Positions 34,928 through 44,357 of a stretch of 64,000 nt of DNA are shown here, in pieces. Under the pieces are notes generated by a model that saw only the letters and a program-made list of their open reading frames with translations, was not told where the DNA came from and did no database searches. How positions within the stretch are numbered: position 1 is the stretch's first letter; every line of letters begins with the position of its first letter. The position numbers and the translations under genes were made by a program. Origin of the DNA: Marinimicrobium sp050113635 (lineage in GTDB: Bacteria > Pseudomonadota > Gammaproteobacteria > Pseudomonadales > Cellvibrionaceae); the NCBI RefSeq assembly GCF_050113635.1, contig NZ_JBNJLT010000009.1:1-64000 (forward strand), written 5' to 3'.

Positions 34928-35077
34928 GCACCTTGTTGTAGCTGTACCTGTATCTGCCTTCCGGGCACGCCTGTCCTGGTGTTTTTTCCCGCTATTGCGC
35001 CTCTTACCCCCGACTGCCGGCTCCTGTATACTCACGCGTTTCTTGATGTTGACTGAGCGAGGCACGCGGGCATTACT

Positions 35078-36028
35078 GTGAAACCAGCCCCCAGAGAGTT
35101 CATTCGCGGGCTTCACAACCTGCGCCCCCGTCACCGGGGCTGTGTGGCGACGATTGGCACCTTCGATGGTGTGCATTTGGGCCACCGGGCGATTCTGCGC
35201 CAGTTGACCGATGCGGCTGAACAGTATGGCCTCCCTCCGGTAGCGATCATATTCGAGCCCCAGCCGCATGAATACTTTGCACGCGAGCAGGCACCCGCGC
35301 GATTAATGCGGTTGCGCGAAAAAGTGCAGGCGCTGTTCGTCGCCGGAGTGCAACGCGTTGTGTGTCTGCGGTTTGAAGCCGCATTGCAGCGCCTGACGGC
35401 CCGGGAATTTATCGATTGTGTACTCGTTCAAGGGCTGGGCATTCGCCACTTGGTGGTTGGGGATGACTTTCGCTTCGGATGTGATCGGTCGGGTGACTTT
35501 CAGTTGCTGAAAGCGGTTGGACGGGAGGAGGGCTTCACGGTAACGGATACCTGCACGCTGGAGATCGGCGGGGGGCGCGTTAGTAGCACCCGCATCCGGG
35601 AGGCGCTCGAAGCCGGCGATTTTACGTTGGCCGAACGCCTTCTCGGCCACCCCTACCGTATTACCGGGCGCGTGGGTTATGGCAAGCAGTTGGGCCGGCA
35701 ACTGGGGGTGCCCACGGCCAATGTGCATTTGCGACGTTTCCGTTCTCCGTTGCACGGTGTCTTTGCCATCACCGCCCTGCGGGCCGACGGCAGCACCTGC
35801 TCCGGTGTCGCCAACGTCGGTGTGCGTCCCACGGTCAACGGCAGCACCCGGCCGCTGCTCGAGGTTCACCTGCTGGATTTCGATGGCGATCTGTACGGCG
35901 AACATATTGAAGTGCAGTTTCATCGCAAACTGCGGGAAGAGCGAAAGTTTGAATCGGTTGACGCGCTGCGCGAACAGCTTCAGCGTGATATCAAAAGCGC
36001 GAGGCAGTTTTTCGAGAGTATGGAATAG
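35078..36028 (+). CDS. ribF: Bifunctional riboflavin kinase/FAD synthetase
   Basis: RibF phosphorylates riboflavin to FMN and adenylates it to FAD. The 316-residue protein has an N-terminal FAD synthetase domain (TIGTFDGVHLGHRAIL, the HxGH nucleotidyl motif; GDDFRFGCDRSGD) and a C-terminal riboflavin kinase domain (YRITGRVGYGKQLGRQLGVPTANV, GVANVGVRPTVNG). The start is GTG 35078, aligning with the family N-terminus (FIRGLHNL); only a distant GAGG precedes it. It heads ribF-ileS-lspA-fkpB-ispH. Confidence 0.95.
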   Translation: MKPAPREFIRGLHNLRPRHRGCVATIGTFDGVHLGHRAILRQLTDAAEQYGLPPVAIIFEPQPHEYFAREQAPARLMRLREKVQALFVAGVQRVVCLRFEAALQRLTAREFIDCVLVQGLGIRHLVVGDDFRFGCDRSGDFQLLKAVGREEGFTVTDTCTLEIGGGRVSSTRIREALEAGDFTLAERLLGHPYRITGRVGYGKQLGRQLGVPTANVHLRRFRSPLHGVFAITALRADGSTCSGVANVGVRPTVNGSTRPLLEVHLLDFDGDLYGEHIEVQFHRKLREERKFESVDALREQLQRDIKSARQFFESME

Positions 36029-36047
36029 AGTGTGGAGTAAAGACACG

Positions 36048-36089
36048 GCGACCACTGAACCGCTACTACTGAACTGCTACTACTGAAAG
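36048..36089 (+). repeat. Three tandem 14-bp repeats before ileS
   Basis: Units at 36048-36061, 36062-36075 and 36076-36089 follow the pattern GCTACTACTGAACT; the first copy is degenerate. They occupy the middle of the 88-bp ribF-ileS junction, 28 bp before the ileS start. This could be replication slippage; a role in translation is not shown. Confidence 0.75.
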
Positions 36090-36116
36090 AGCCCAGAACT
36101 GACAAACCAGACGATT

Positions 36117-38915
36117 ATGAGTGATTACAAAGCAACCCTGAATCTGCCCCAGACCGCATTCGCCATGAAGGCGAATCTGGCTCAGCGCGAACCTGAAATG
36201 CTCAAGCGCTGGCAAAAAGACGGTCTATATCAACGCATTCGCCAAGCCCGTGCAGGGCGGGATACCTTTATCCTGCACGATGGTCCCCCGTACGCCAACG
36301 GCGATATTCACATTGGTCACTCCGTTAATAAAATCCTCAAAGACATCATCGTCAAAAGCAAAACGCTGAGTGGTTTTGACGCGCCCTATGTGCCCGGATG
36401 GGACTGCCATGGGCTGCCGATTGAGCACAACGTTGAGAAAAAGCACGGCAAGGCCGGCGCCAAGCTGGATTTCAAAGCGTTTCGGCAGAAGTGCCGGGAG
36501 TACGCGGCGCGCCAGGTGGAAGGCCAGAAAGCCGACTTTATCCGGCTAGGGGTTCTCGGTGAGTGGGACAACCCGTACCTCACGATGGATTACCGGTTTG
36601 AGGCCGATATCATTCGTGCCCTAGGAAAAATTGCAGAGCAAGGTCACCTGCATAAAGGGTTCAAGCCGGTCTATTGGAGTGTGGTGGGTGGCTCGGCGTT
36701 GGCCGAAGCGGAAGTGGAGTATCAGGAAAAGACTTCCTTCTCCATTGATGTGAAGTTCGCCTTTACCGACCAGCATGCGCTGGCCCATGCGATACCGGAT
36801 TTGAGTGGCGAGGGCGATGTGTCGCTCGTGATTTGGACCACCACGCCCTGGACCTTACCGGCGAACCAGGCCGTGAGCGTCAACGCCGAACTGCCGTATG
36901 TGGTCGTGCAGGTGGGGAGCGAACGACTGCTGGTGGCAGAGGCGCTGGTGGAGTCGGTCATGCAACGAGCCGGTGTCAGTGAGTACGCCGTTGTCGGTCA
37001 TGTGGCAGGGCGTGCCCTGGAAAATCTCCAGCTCCAGCATCCGTTCTATGCCCGCCAGGTGCCCGTGATTCTGGGCGATCATGTGACGACCGATGCAGGT
37101 ACGGGCTGTGTTCATACGGCACCGGACCACGGTGTGGATGACTTCCAGGTAGGGCAAAAGTACGGCATTGGTACCCTGAATTACATCGACGACAATGGCC
37201 TGTACCGGGACGATGTTGAGATGTTCGCTGGCGAACACGTCTACAAAGTGGATGAGAAAGTGGTGGCGCTTCTGGAAGAGAAGCAGGCTCTGCTGGCTCA
37301 GGGGAAAATCACGCACAGTTACCCGCATTGCTGGCGTACCAAAACGCCGTTGATCTTCCGTGCCACGCCCCAGTGGTTTGTGAGCATGACCAAGAATCAG
37401 TTGAGGGACCAGGTCACCGACGCGGTGGAGCAGGTGCAATGGGTGCCGGACTGGGGGCGTGCGCGTATCGACTCGATGTTGGCCTCTTCGCCCGATTGGT
37501 GTATTTCCCGTCAGCGTACCTGGGGTGTGCCCATTGCCCTGTTTGTCCATAAGCAAACCGGCGATCTGCACCCGAAAACGATGGAACTGATTGAGTCGGT
37601 GGCGAAAAAAGTGGAGCAGGAAGGAATGGATGCCTGGTTTGATCTGGACCCTTCAGAGCTGCTTGGCGACGACGCGGACCGCTACCAAAAAGTGACGGAT
37701 ACGCTGGATGTGTGGTTTGATTCGGGTGTGACCCACTTTGCGGTGCTGAGCCAGCGTGACTACCTGCGCTATCCGGCCGATTTGTACCTTGAGGGATCGG
37801 ACCAGCACCGGGGCTGGTTCCAGTCTTCTCTGAAAACCGCGATGGCTATGAACGGCACGCCGCCCTACAAAACGGTGTTGACGCACGGTTTTACGGTGGA
37901 TGCCCAGGGGCGCAAAATGTCCAAGTCCATCGGCAACGTGATTCCTCCGCAAAAAGTCATGAAAGAGCTGGGTGCGGACGTGCTGCGCCTGTGGGTGGCG
38001 GCCACCGACTTCAGTGGCGAGATGAGCGTCTCTGATGAAATTCTCAAGCGCACGGCTGACTCCTATCGCCGTATTCGCAACACCACCCGTTTTATGTTGG
38101 CCAACCTCAACGGCTTTGAGCCAGCCGAGCACGCCGTTGCACCGGAGCAGATGATTGAGCTGGATCGCTGGATTGTCGGTCGGGCGGCGGAACTGCAACG
38201 CGACATTATCAACGCTTACGATCAATACCAGTTCCACCTCATCTACCAAAAGTTGCACAACTTTTGTGTGGTCGATCTGGGCGGCTTTTATCTCGATATT
38301 ATCAAGGATCGCCAGTACACCACGCCGGCGGACAGCCTCGCCCGCCGCTCTGCGCAAACGGCCCTCTACCATGTGGTGGAAGCAATGGTGCGGTGGATCG
38401 CGCCCATTCTGAGCTTTACGGCGGATGAAATCTGGCCGCTGCTCCCGGGGGAACATCCGGGACCCGTCTTTGCGGCTGAATGGTATTCACTGCCAGTCGT
38501 CGACGGGGCCTTGTTCAGTGCCGAAGAGTGGCAGTGCATTGCAGACGTGAAAGACGCGGTGAACAAAGTGTTGGAAACGCAGCGGGTGCAAGGAAACATC
38601 GGTGGTTCTCTGGGCGCCGAGGTCACCCTGTTTGCCGATGGTGATCTGCACCGGATTCTTGAAAAACTTGGTGATGAACTGCGTTTTGTATTGATCACCT
38701 CGACTGCTGAGGTCCGCTCTCTGGATGAGGCTACCGAGGCCGAGTTAACCGATGTGAGTGGCCTTAAGGTGGCCGTGGAAAAATCCCGCGATCAAAAGTG
38801 TGAACGCTGCTGGCACCACCGTGCGGATGTGGGCAGTGATGAAAAGCATCCCACATTGTGTGGTCGCTGCGTGACGAATGTGGACGGACCGGGCGAGGAG
38901 CGTTATTACGCTTGA
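36117..38915 (+). CDS. ileS: Isoleucyl-tRNA synthetase
   Basis: A class Ia synthetase of 932 residues that charges tRNA-Ile. It has the HIGH motif (PPYANGDIHIGHSVNKILKD, about residues 57-76), the CP1 editing domain (DHVTTDAGTGCVHTAPDHGVDDF), KMSKS in GRKMSKSIGN near residue 603, and a C-terminal zinc-binding CERCWHH...CGRC. This bacterial-type layout is like E. coli IleS (938). It lies between ribF and lspA as in most gammaproteobacteria. Confidence 0.98.
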   Translation: MSDYKATLNLPQTAFAMKANLAQREPEMLKRWQKDGLYQRIRQARAGRDTFILHDGPPYANGDIHIGHSVNKILKDIIVKSKTLSGFDAPYVPGWDCHGLPIEHNVEKKHGKAGAKLDFKAFRQKCREYAARQVEGQKADFIRLGVLGEWDNPYLTMDYRFEADIIRALGKIAEQGHLHKGFKPVYWSVVGGSALAEAEVEYQEKTSFSIDVKFAFTDQHALAHAIPDLSGEGDVSLVIWTTTPWTLPANQAVSVNAELPYVVVQVGSERLLVAEALVESVMQRAGVSEYAVVGHVAGRALENLQLQHPFYARQVPVILGDHVTTDAGTGCVHTAPDHGVDDFQVGQKYGIGTLNYIDDNGLYRDDVEMFAGEHVYKVDEKVVALLEEKQALLAQGKITHSYPHCWRTKTPLIFRATPQWFVSMTKNQLRDQVTDAVEQVQWVPDWGRARIDSMLASSPDWCISRQRTWGVPIALFVHKQTGDLHPKTMELIESVAKKVEQEGMDAWFDLDPSELLGDDADRYQKVTDTLDVWFDSGVTHFAVLSQRDYLRYPADLYLEGSDQHRGWFQSSLKTAMAMNGTPPYKTVLTHGFTVDAQGRKMSKSIGNVIPPQKVMKELGADVLRLWVAATDFSGEMSVSDEILKRTADSYRRIRNTTRFMLANLNGFEPAEHAVAPEQMIELDRWIVGRAAELQRDIINAYDQYQFHLIYQKLHNFCVVDLGGFYLDIIKDRQYTTPADSLARRSAQTALYHVVEAMVRWIAPILSFTADEIWPLLPGEHPGPVFAAEWYSLPVVDGALFSAEEWQCIADVKDAVNKVLETQRVQGNIGGSLGAEVTLFADGDLHRILEKLGDELRFVLITSTAEVRSLDEATEAELTDVSGLKVAVEKSRDQKCERCWHHRADVGSDEKHPTLCGRCVTNVDGPGEERYYA

Positions 38916-38938
38916 CCGGGGCTCTTCGATAAACTTTT

Positions 38939-39448
38939 ATGGAACTGAATACGACAATGCCAATGACTTTTCCCCGCCAGGCCTGGCGCTGGTACGCCGT
39001 CGCGGTGGCGGTATTATTGCTGGATCAGATAACCAAGCACTGGGTGTCGGCGTCGTTGACGTACGGTGACCCGGTAGTGTTCACCCCGTTTTTTAATTTC
39101 ACATTGTTGCATAACCCTGGTGCGGCCTTCAGCTTTTTAAGTGAGGCGGGTGGCTGGCAACGGTGGTTTTTTACGGCGGTGGCGGCGCTGGTCAGCGTGG
39201 TGATTGTTGTCTGGATTGCACGGGTCGCGCAGCGGCGCTGGGAAGCGCTGGCCTTGGCGCTGATTCTCGGTGGCGCGATTGGGAATTTATACGACCGCGT
39301 TCTGTTGGGACACGTCGTGGACTTTATCGTAGTTCATTACAAGGAATACTATTGGCCAGCGTTCAATATTGCCGATTCCGCGATCACGGTCGGTGCGGCA
39401 TTGTTGATTATCGACATGTTGTTCCACAAGGATAAACGCCATGACTGA
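38939..39448 (+). CDS. lspA: Lipoprotein signal peptidase
   Basis: LspA cleaves the signal peptide of diacylglyceryl prolipoproteins at the lipobox. The 169-residue inner-membrane aspartyl protease has four TMs. The catalytic aspartates lie in NLYDRVLLGHVVDFI and FNIADSAI, and the NPGAAFSF motif precedes them. Its stop overlaps the fkpB start (ATGACTGA). In-frame ATGs at 38957 and 38963 are alternative starts. Confidence 0.96.
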   Translation: MELNTTMPMTFPRQAWRWYAVAVAVLLLDQITKHWVSASLTYGDPVVFTPFFNFTLLHNPGAAFSFLSEAGGWQRWFFTAVAALVSVVIVVWIARVAQRRWEALALALILGGAIGNLYDRVLLGHVVDFIVVHYKEYYWPAFNIADSAITVGAALLIIDMLFHKDKRHD

Positions 39449-39893
39449 GCAACTGCCAATCGGGCCGGGCACCACCGTGACTCTGCATTTTGCGCTGAGC
39501 CTGCGCGATGGTCGGGAAATCGATTCGAACTTTGAGGGTGAGCCAGCCTCTTTCACCGTGGGTGACGGCAGCCTGCTTCCCGGTTTTGAAAAGGCGATGT
39601 TTGGCCTTAAATCGGGTGATAAAGAGCAATTTGTTATCCCCCCGGAGGATGGGTTTGGTGAGCACAACCCGGCGAATATGCAGGACATTCCACGCGATCA
39701 ATTTGGCCCTGAGATTGAGCTCAAAGAAGGGTTAATGCTGTCCTTTGCCGACGCCCAGAAGGCGGAGTTGCCGGGTGTGGTTCGCCAGTTTGACGAAGAG
39801 AGCGTCGTGATTGACTTTAATCACCCGCTGGCGGGGCGGGATATCGTGTTCGATGTGGCCATTTTGAACGTGGAGCCGGCTCAGGTACACTGA
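39441..39893 (+). CDS. fkpB: FKBP-type peptidyl-prolyl isomerase
   Basis: A SlpA/FkpB-type cytoplasmic prolyl isomerase of 150 residues. The FKBP domain starts with GPGTTVTLHFALSLRDGREIDSNF and is split by an insert-in-flap domain (FGEHNPANMQDIPRDQF to NHPLAGRDIVFDVAIL). The gene overlaps lspA by eight bases, the usual operon position, and precedes ispH. Confidence 0.95.
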   Translation: MTEQLPIGPGTTVTLHFALSLRDGREIDSNFEGEPASFTVGDGSLLPGFEKAMFGLKSGDKEQFVIPPEDGFGEHNPANMQDIPRDQFGPEIELKEGLMLSFADAQKAELPGVVRQFDEESVVIDFNHPLAGRDIVFDVAILNVEPAQVH

Positions 39894-39931
39894 CCTCAAC
39901 ATTTCCAGATACTTCCAGGTGCGTCACGTCT

Positions 39932-40864
39932 ATGCAGATCAAACTCGCCAATCCCCGTGGTTTTTGCGCTGGCGTTGATCGGGCGATTGACATCGTCAAT
40001 CGTGCGCTGGATGTATTCGGTGCCCCGATCTACGTTCGACACGAGGTGGTTCACAATAAATTTGTGGTGGACACCTTGCGCGAGCGCGGAGCGGTTTTCG
40101 TGGAGGAGTTGAGCCAGGTGCCGGATGACGTCATTGTCATCTTCAGTGCGCACGGGGTGTCCCGAGCGGTTCAGCAGGAAGCCCAAACCCGCGGGTTGCA
40201 GGTGTTCGATGCCACCTGTCCTCTGGTGACCAAGGTGCATATTGAGGTCGCGCGTTACAGCCGCGAGGGGCGGGAATGCATCCTCATCGGGCACGCCGGG
40301 CACCCGGAAGTGGAAGGCACCATGGGTCAGTATGATACCAGCAATGGGGGTGCCATTTATCTGGTGGAGAACGAGGCGGATGTCGCGGCATTGACCGTGC
40401 GCAATCCTGAGCATTTGGCCTATGTGACCCAAACCACCCTGTCCATGGATGATACAGCCAGGGTGATCGATACGTTGCGTGATCGGTTTCCCGCCATTCT
40501 CGGCCCCCGTAAGGATGATATTTGCTACGCCACGACCAATCGGCAGGATGCCGTCCGGCAACTGGCACTTGAGTGTGATTTGGTGCTCGTGGTGGGTTCC
40601 CGCAACAGTTCTAATTCCAATCGTCTGAGGGAGCTGGCGGAACGTTGTGGAACCGAGGCCTATCTTGTGGATGGCCCGGACTGCATTCGCCGTGAGTGGC
40701 TGGATGGCAAAACCTGCGTAGGAATCACAGCAGGGGCCTCAGCGCCGGAGGTGTTGGTGGAAGAGGTGGTTCTGAAGCTTAAAGGGTGGGGCGCCCAGTC
40801 GGAAGAAGAAACCGCTGGCATTCCGGAAAACATCAGCTTCAGCCTGCCCCGGGAGTTGCGATAA
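39932..40864 (+). CDS. ispH: 4-hydroxy-3-methylbut-2-enyl diphosphate reductase
   Basis: IspH (LytB) performs the last MEP-pathway step, making IPP and DMAPP with a 4Fe-4S cluster. The 310-residue protein has the cluster cysteines in NPRGFCAGVDRAI (Cys13), FDATCPLVTKVH (about Cys97) and DICYATTNRQ (about Cys198), and the catalytic TQTT motif. It is the last gene of the operon. Its stop is only 10 bp from the convergent fimT stop, with no terminator between them. Confidence 0.97.
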   Translation: MQIKLANPRGFCAGVDRAIDIVNRALDVFGAPIYVRHEVVHNKFVVDTLRERGAVFVEELSQVPDDVIVIFSAHGVSRAVQQEAQTRGLQVFDATCPLVTKVHIEVARYSREGRECILIGHAGHPEVEGTMGQYDTSNGGAIYLVENEADVAALTVRNPEHLAYVTQTTLSMDDTARVIDTLRDRFPAILGPRKDDICYATTNRQDAVRQLALECDLVLVVGSRNSSNSNRLRELAERCGTEAYLVDGPDCIRREWLDGKTCVGITAGASAPEVLVEEVVLKLKGWGAQSEEETAGIPENISFSLPRELR

Positions 40865-40874
40865 CGCCTGCGGT

Positions 40875-41405
40875 TCACGGCCCCGCACGGCAGTCGTCCG
40901 CCCCAATGCGCCGTAATCGAAGCCTCCCCATTCTGGCCAGCGTCAAGGCATAGCCAACGGCATTGTCTTGAGTGCAGATATGCAGTGTTCCCGCCTGAAA
41001 TCCGCCCCTGGCGGTACCCGAAGCAAACCGGCCCGCGCCACTTCCCACATAGGAAATATAGGATTGAACCGGTTTGTTGGCCTGCACCGTGAAAGACCGC
41101 GCCGGTGTGGCGGAGTGATGAAACACCAGAGCCTCGTCGGCCTCTCGCGCGCCATTGTGGTTGCGGTCCTCAAACATTTCCCAGCCGGAATTCCACCCGT
41201 CAATCGCCCGTAATGTTGCCCGGCCATTGCTCAGTATGGCTCTTTGGCGCGTGGTGACGATGGCTTCCTGTAAAGAGTGCGCAAAGGTATGCGCATTCAA
41301 CCGCGCGAGCAGGTGGTTCATTTGGGGAAGCCCGGTCGAGAGTATCAGGGCGAGAACGACCAATGTGACGATCAATTCGAGAAGGGTAAAGCCGCGTTGT
41401 GGCAT
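40875..41405 (-). CDS. fimT: FimT/GspH-family minor pseudopilin
   Basis: A 176-residue type IV prepilin-like protein. The very short leader MPQRG is followed by the methylation/cleavage motif G|FTLLELIVTLVVLALILSTGLP, an N-terminal transmembrane helix, and a GspH-type C-terminal globular domain with AGTLHICTQD. The ATG at 41405 is chosen to give a standard class III leader; the frame extends upstream to 41522 without signal features. It is divergent from a second FimT/GspH gene across a 16-bp palindrome. It probably primes pilus assembly as a minor pilin. Confidence 0.85.
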   Translation of the reverse strand: MPQRGFTLLELIVTLVVLALILSTGLPQMNHLLARLNAHTFAHSLQEAIVTTRQRAILSNGRATLRAIDGWNSGWEMFEDRNHNGAREADEALVFHHSATPARSFTVQANKPVQSYISYVGSGAGRFASGTARGGFQAGTLHICTQDNAVGYALTLARMGRLRLRRIGADDCRAGP

Positions 41406-41507
41406 GATTTTCTTCCTTGAGATTATGACGCCCGCAGAGGGGCGCCGTTCGTTCATCCATGATGACCACATATCGCCAGAGGCAGAGAGCACCTCTGTGC
41501 CACGTGG

Positions 41508-41523
41508 TATGGTAATTACCATA
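41508..41523. promoter_or_regulatory. 16-bp perfect palindrome between divergent pilin genes
   Basis: TATGGTAATTACCATA is an uninterrupted palindrome in the 164-bp region between the two FimT/GspH genes, 47 bp before the plus-strand start. It looks like an operator for a dimeric regulator of the minor pilin cluster. The regulator is unknown. Confidence 0.55.
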
Positions 41524-41569
41524 AAGTGGTTGTGAATGGGCGTCCAGTGTCGGATCGATATTCTGAGAA

Positions 41570-42166
41570 ATGGTTAGTGTTATGGCGTTATCCCTTTTAC
41601 TCCGTAGATCGGTATCCCGTGCCCCGGCATCGGGACAGCGTGGTTTCACGTTAATCGAATTGCTGGTGACGCTCGTGGTTCTGGCTGTGGTTCTGGGTAT
41701 CGCGATTCCCAATATGAATACCCTGCTTCGCAACAATCGCTCCCTGGCGTTTGGCGATGAGTTTATCGGTGCTTTGAATTTCACTCGAAGCGAGGCGGCC
41801 AAACGCGGCGCCCTGGTGTCCCTGTGCGCAGCCAACGACACGCAGACCGCTTGTGGTAATGACTGGAGTAATGGGTGGTTGGCGGTCGTGGACAGTGCCG
41901 ATGAAACGTCAGGCTCGGTCACCATTGCCGATGCCGATACCGATGTATTACGGGTGTGGGAGCCGGCGGGAGAGGGGCTGGAACTCAATGTTTCCCGAGG
42001 CTCGGGCGTCGATTTTGTGCGCTTCACTGGGGGCGGCGGTCTGTCCCGCGATAGTGACCAACCGATTCAGGTGACGGCCCAGCACAGTGACTGCTCGGGA
42101 GATTCGGTGCGTTCGATTCGCGTTTCCCCGGCCGGCTCTGTACGTGCGATAAAAACCAGCTGTTAA
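41570..42166 (+). CDS. fimU: FimU/FimT-family minor pilin (GspH domain)
   Basis: A 198-residue minor pilin. The leader (about 24 residues) ends at QRG|FTLIELLVTLVVLAVVLGIAIPNM, the prepilin peptidase site and N-terminal helix. A GspH globular domain follows, with ALNFTRSEAAKRGALVSLC and a C-terminal Cys. It heads the plus-strand run fimU-pilV-pilW-pilX-pilY1-pilE, the usual order for the priming complex of type IVa pili. ATG 41570 or 41582 could be the start; neither has a strong ribosome site. Confidence 0.87.
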   Translation: MVSVMALSLLLRRSVSRAPASGQRGFTLIELLVTLVVLAVVLGIAIPNMNTLLRNNRSLAFGDEFIGALNFTRSEAAKRGALVSLCAANDTQTACGNDWSNGWLAVVDSADETSGSVTIADADTDVLRVWEPAGEGLELNVSRGSGVDFVRFTGGGGLSRDSDQPIQVTAQHSDCSGDSVRSIRVSPAGSVRAIKTSC

Positions 42167-42197
42167 TGCTCCGTAACAGCTTTTGAGGCGATAGATC

Positions 42198-42665
42198 ATG
42201 ACATCACTGACGGTAGCGCCCCCTGGTAAAAGTCAGCGGGGCGCTGGTCTCATCGAAGTGCTGGTAACGGTGTTAATTCTGGCAACCTCCTTGCTGGCCA
42301 TGGGGGCGCTCCAGAACCGTTCTTTGCAGTTCAATCACAGTGCCTACTTGCGTTCCCAGGCCAATGTCATGGCTTATGACATGCTGGATCGCATTCGGAT
42401 CAATCGGGACAACCTGTCCCAGTACTCTCATGATGTGGGCGACTCAGCGCCTTCCGGCGGATCGCTCGCGGCGTCGGATATGAGCGACTGGCTTGACAGT
42501 GTGGGATCGATACTGCCGGGCGGAGACGGTGGGATCAGCTGTGATAATGGCACCAGTGTGTGCACGATTACTCTGCGCTGGGTTGACGATGACCGGCTCG
42601 CCGATGAGGTCGGAGAAAACGATGCGCAAGAAACCACCACGTTCACTTACTCATCCAGGATTTAA
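42198..42665 (+). CDS. pilV: Minor pilin PilV
   Basis: A 155-residue type IV pilus minor pilin. The leader ends QRG with the class III site G|AGLIEVLVTVLILATSLLAMGALQNRSLQFN, then ANVMAYDMLDRIRINRDN, the conserved PilV block. It lies 31 bp after fimU and 3 bp before pilW, so it belongs to the same operon. It helps to prime pilus assembly and incorporate PilY1. Confidence 0.92.
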   Translation: MTSLTVAPPGKSQRGAGLIEVLVTVLILATSLLAMGALQNRSLQFNHSAYLRSQANVMAYDMLDRIRINRDNLSQYSHDVGDSAPSGGSLAASDMSDWLDSVGSILPGGDGGISCDNGTSVCTITLRWVDDDRLADEVGENDAQETTTFTYSSRI

Positions 42666-42668
42666 ACA

Positions 42669-43730
42669 GTGGCAATGAGTGCAGCAAGATACAAACAGCG
42701 CGGCTTGTCTCTGGTCGAGTTGATGATATCAATGACCTTGGGCATCGTGTTGATGACCGGGGTGGTGCAAATGTTTTTGACCAGCCGGGTGACCTACGGC
42801 ACACAGCAAGCCATCTCCCAGGTTCAGGAAAGTGGTCGCATGGCCATGGATTTTCTGGCTGAAGACGTGCGCATGGCCGGTTACTTTGGTTGCACCAGCC
42901 GCAACCCCAATGTGAGCTCCGGGCTGGAGGCCTCCAGCGACTACCTTTACGACTTTACTCAGGTCGTATCCGCCTATCCCTCGACGGCATCGCTCACTGG
43001 CGTCAACAACGTGTCGGAGGATACCGATATCCTGGTGATTCGCCGGGCTTCAAGCGGAAGTGTACATCTGGTGGACTCCCACAACTCGGGGTCTAATGCA
43101 AACCTCAGGATTAACCAGGAGCCGGAAAATGATTGCCTGCTGGAAGGTCAGTTATGCGATGACAGTATCGCCATTATTTCGGATTGCTCGCAAGGTCGCA
43201 TTTTTCGCGCGGTGAATGTGCAGGCGTCATCTGGTGGTGGGGCGCAAGGTATGGTGGTACACAGTGCCGGTGGCTCGTCCCCTTCCAATAGTGACCCACA
43301 GTTAGGCGGGCAATCGTTTGGAGAAGGGTCCGAGGTGATGGCGCTTAATTCTATTGTGTATTTTGTGGCGCCCAGCGCTTTTCCGTCTGCGGGGCTGGAA
43401 GTTCGCAGCCTATGGAGAAAGGTGGGTGAACGCGATGCGGTGGAAATGATTGAAGGTGTCGAGCGCTTGCGGGCGCAGTTTGGTGTGGATACCAATGGTG
43501 ATGCAGAGCTTGATACCTACAAGTGGCGAGAGGAAATGAGCAGTGCGGATTGGCAGGACGTCATGGCCGTGCGTATACACCTTTTGCTCAACAGCATTGA
43601 CGGCAATGTTTTGGATGAGCCACAGCCCATTACTTTTGCGGGTACGTCATTGACAGGGAGCGATGTGACGGATCGACGACTACGACAGATATTTACCAGC
43701 ACAGTGGGCATTCGTGCCCGCCTGGAATGA
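42669..43730 (+). CDS. pilW: Minor pilin PilW
   Basis: A 353-residue minor pilin, longer than the others as is usual for PilW. The leader ends KQRG with the site G|LSLVELMISMTLGIVLMTGVVQMFL, then the conserved QVQESGRMAMDFLAEDVRMAGYFGC. The GTG start at 42669 is preferred because AGGA lies eight bases upstream; an ATG follows two codons later. Its TGA overlaps the pilX ATG. Confidence 0.92.
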   Translation: MAMSAARYKQRGLSLVELMISMTLGIVLMTGVVQMFLTSRVTYGTQQAISQVQESGRMAMDFLAEDVRMAGYFGCTSRNPNVSSGLEASSDYLYDFTQVVSAYPSTASLTGVNNVSEDTDILVIRRASSGSVHLVDSHNSGSNANLRINQEPENDCLLEGQLCDDSIAIISDCSQGRIFRAVNVQASSGGGAQGMVVHSAGGSSPSNSDPQLGGQSFGEGSEVMALNSIVYFVAPSAFPSAGLEVRSLWRKVGERDAVEMIEGVERLRAQFGVDTNGDAELDTYKWREEMSSADWQDVMAVRIHLLLNSIDGNVLDEPQPITFAGTSLTGSDVTDRRLRQIFTSTVGIRARLE

Positions 43731-44317
43731 GGAACGGCATAATGCACTATGACAATCGTGGCAGCATGGCCCTTGGTGCCTCGCAGCGGGGAGCGGTGCT
43801 TATTATCGGCCTGATTATGTTACTGCTGATGACCATTGTTGGCCTGGCGGCTATCCGCGGCAGCGGCCTTCAGGAAATGATGGCCGGTAACATGCGCGAA
43901 CGAACGTTAGCGTTTCAGGCGGCTGAAGCGGGCTTGCGTGAAGGGGAGACCGAGCTGATTAACTTGGCCCCTGAAGACTTTGATGATCAAGTGAATGGTT
44001 TATACCCGGATCTCGGGGTGGTCAGTACAAACCCTTTTCAGCAGTCGCTCAGTGAGTGGTCCGCTGAGCAGTGGGGGGCTCGCGGGTTGCAGACGTCATT
44101 ATCTCTGGAAGGTCCTGTTTCCGGGCCTCCGATTTATGTGGTGGAACATATGACCGCATTGGCTCAGCAAGTGGCGGAGAACACCGGTAGTGGTATCGAT
44201 ATAGGAAGCTTGGAATCCACCGGGTTGGAACTGGATTTTTATCGCGTTTCAGCCCGTGGTGAGAGTGCCTCGGGGACAGCCACTGCGATTGTGCAGTCAA
44301 CCTACCGAGTAAAATGA
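43727..44317 (+). CDS. pilX: Minor pilin PilX
   Basis: A 196-residue PilX-type protein. A short leader with ASQRG is followed by an N-terminal helix VLIIGLIMLLLMTIVGLAAIRGSGLQEMMAGNMRERTLAFQAAEAGLREGE, the family's conserved block. As in other PilX proteins the canonical Glu5 is absent from the first helix. The ATG overlaps the pilW stop (ATGA). Confidence 0.9.
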   Translation: MRNGIMHYDNRGSMALGASQRGAVLIIGLIMLLLMTIVGLAAIRGSGLQEMMAGNMRERTLAFQAAEAGLREGETELINLAPEDFDDQVNGLYPDLGVVSTNPFQQSLSEWSAEQWGARGLQTSLSLEGPVSGPPIYVVEHMTALAQQVAENTGSGIDIGSLESTGLELDFYRVSARGESASGTATAIVQSTYRVK

Positions 44318-44357
44318 TCCGGACCGGTATAGACAAGTTTTGACTGAGGGGGTGGCG

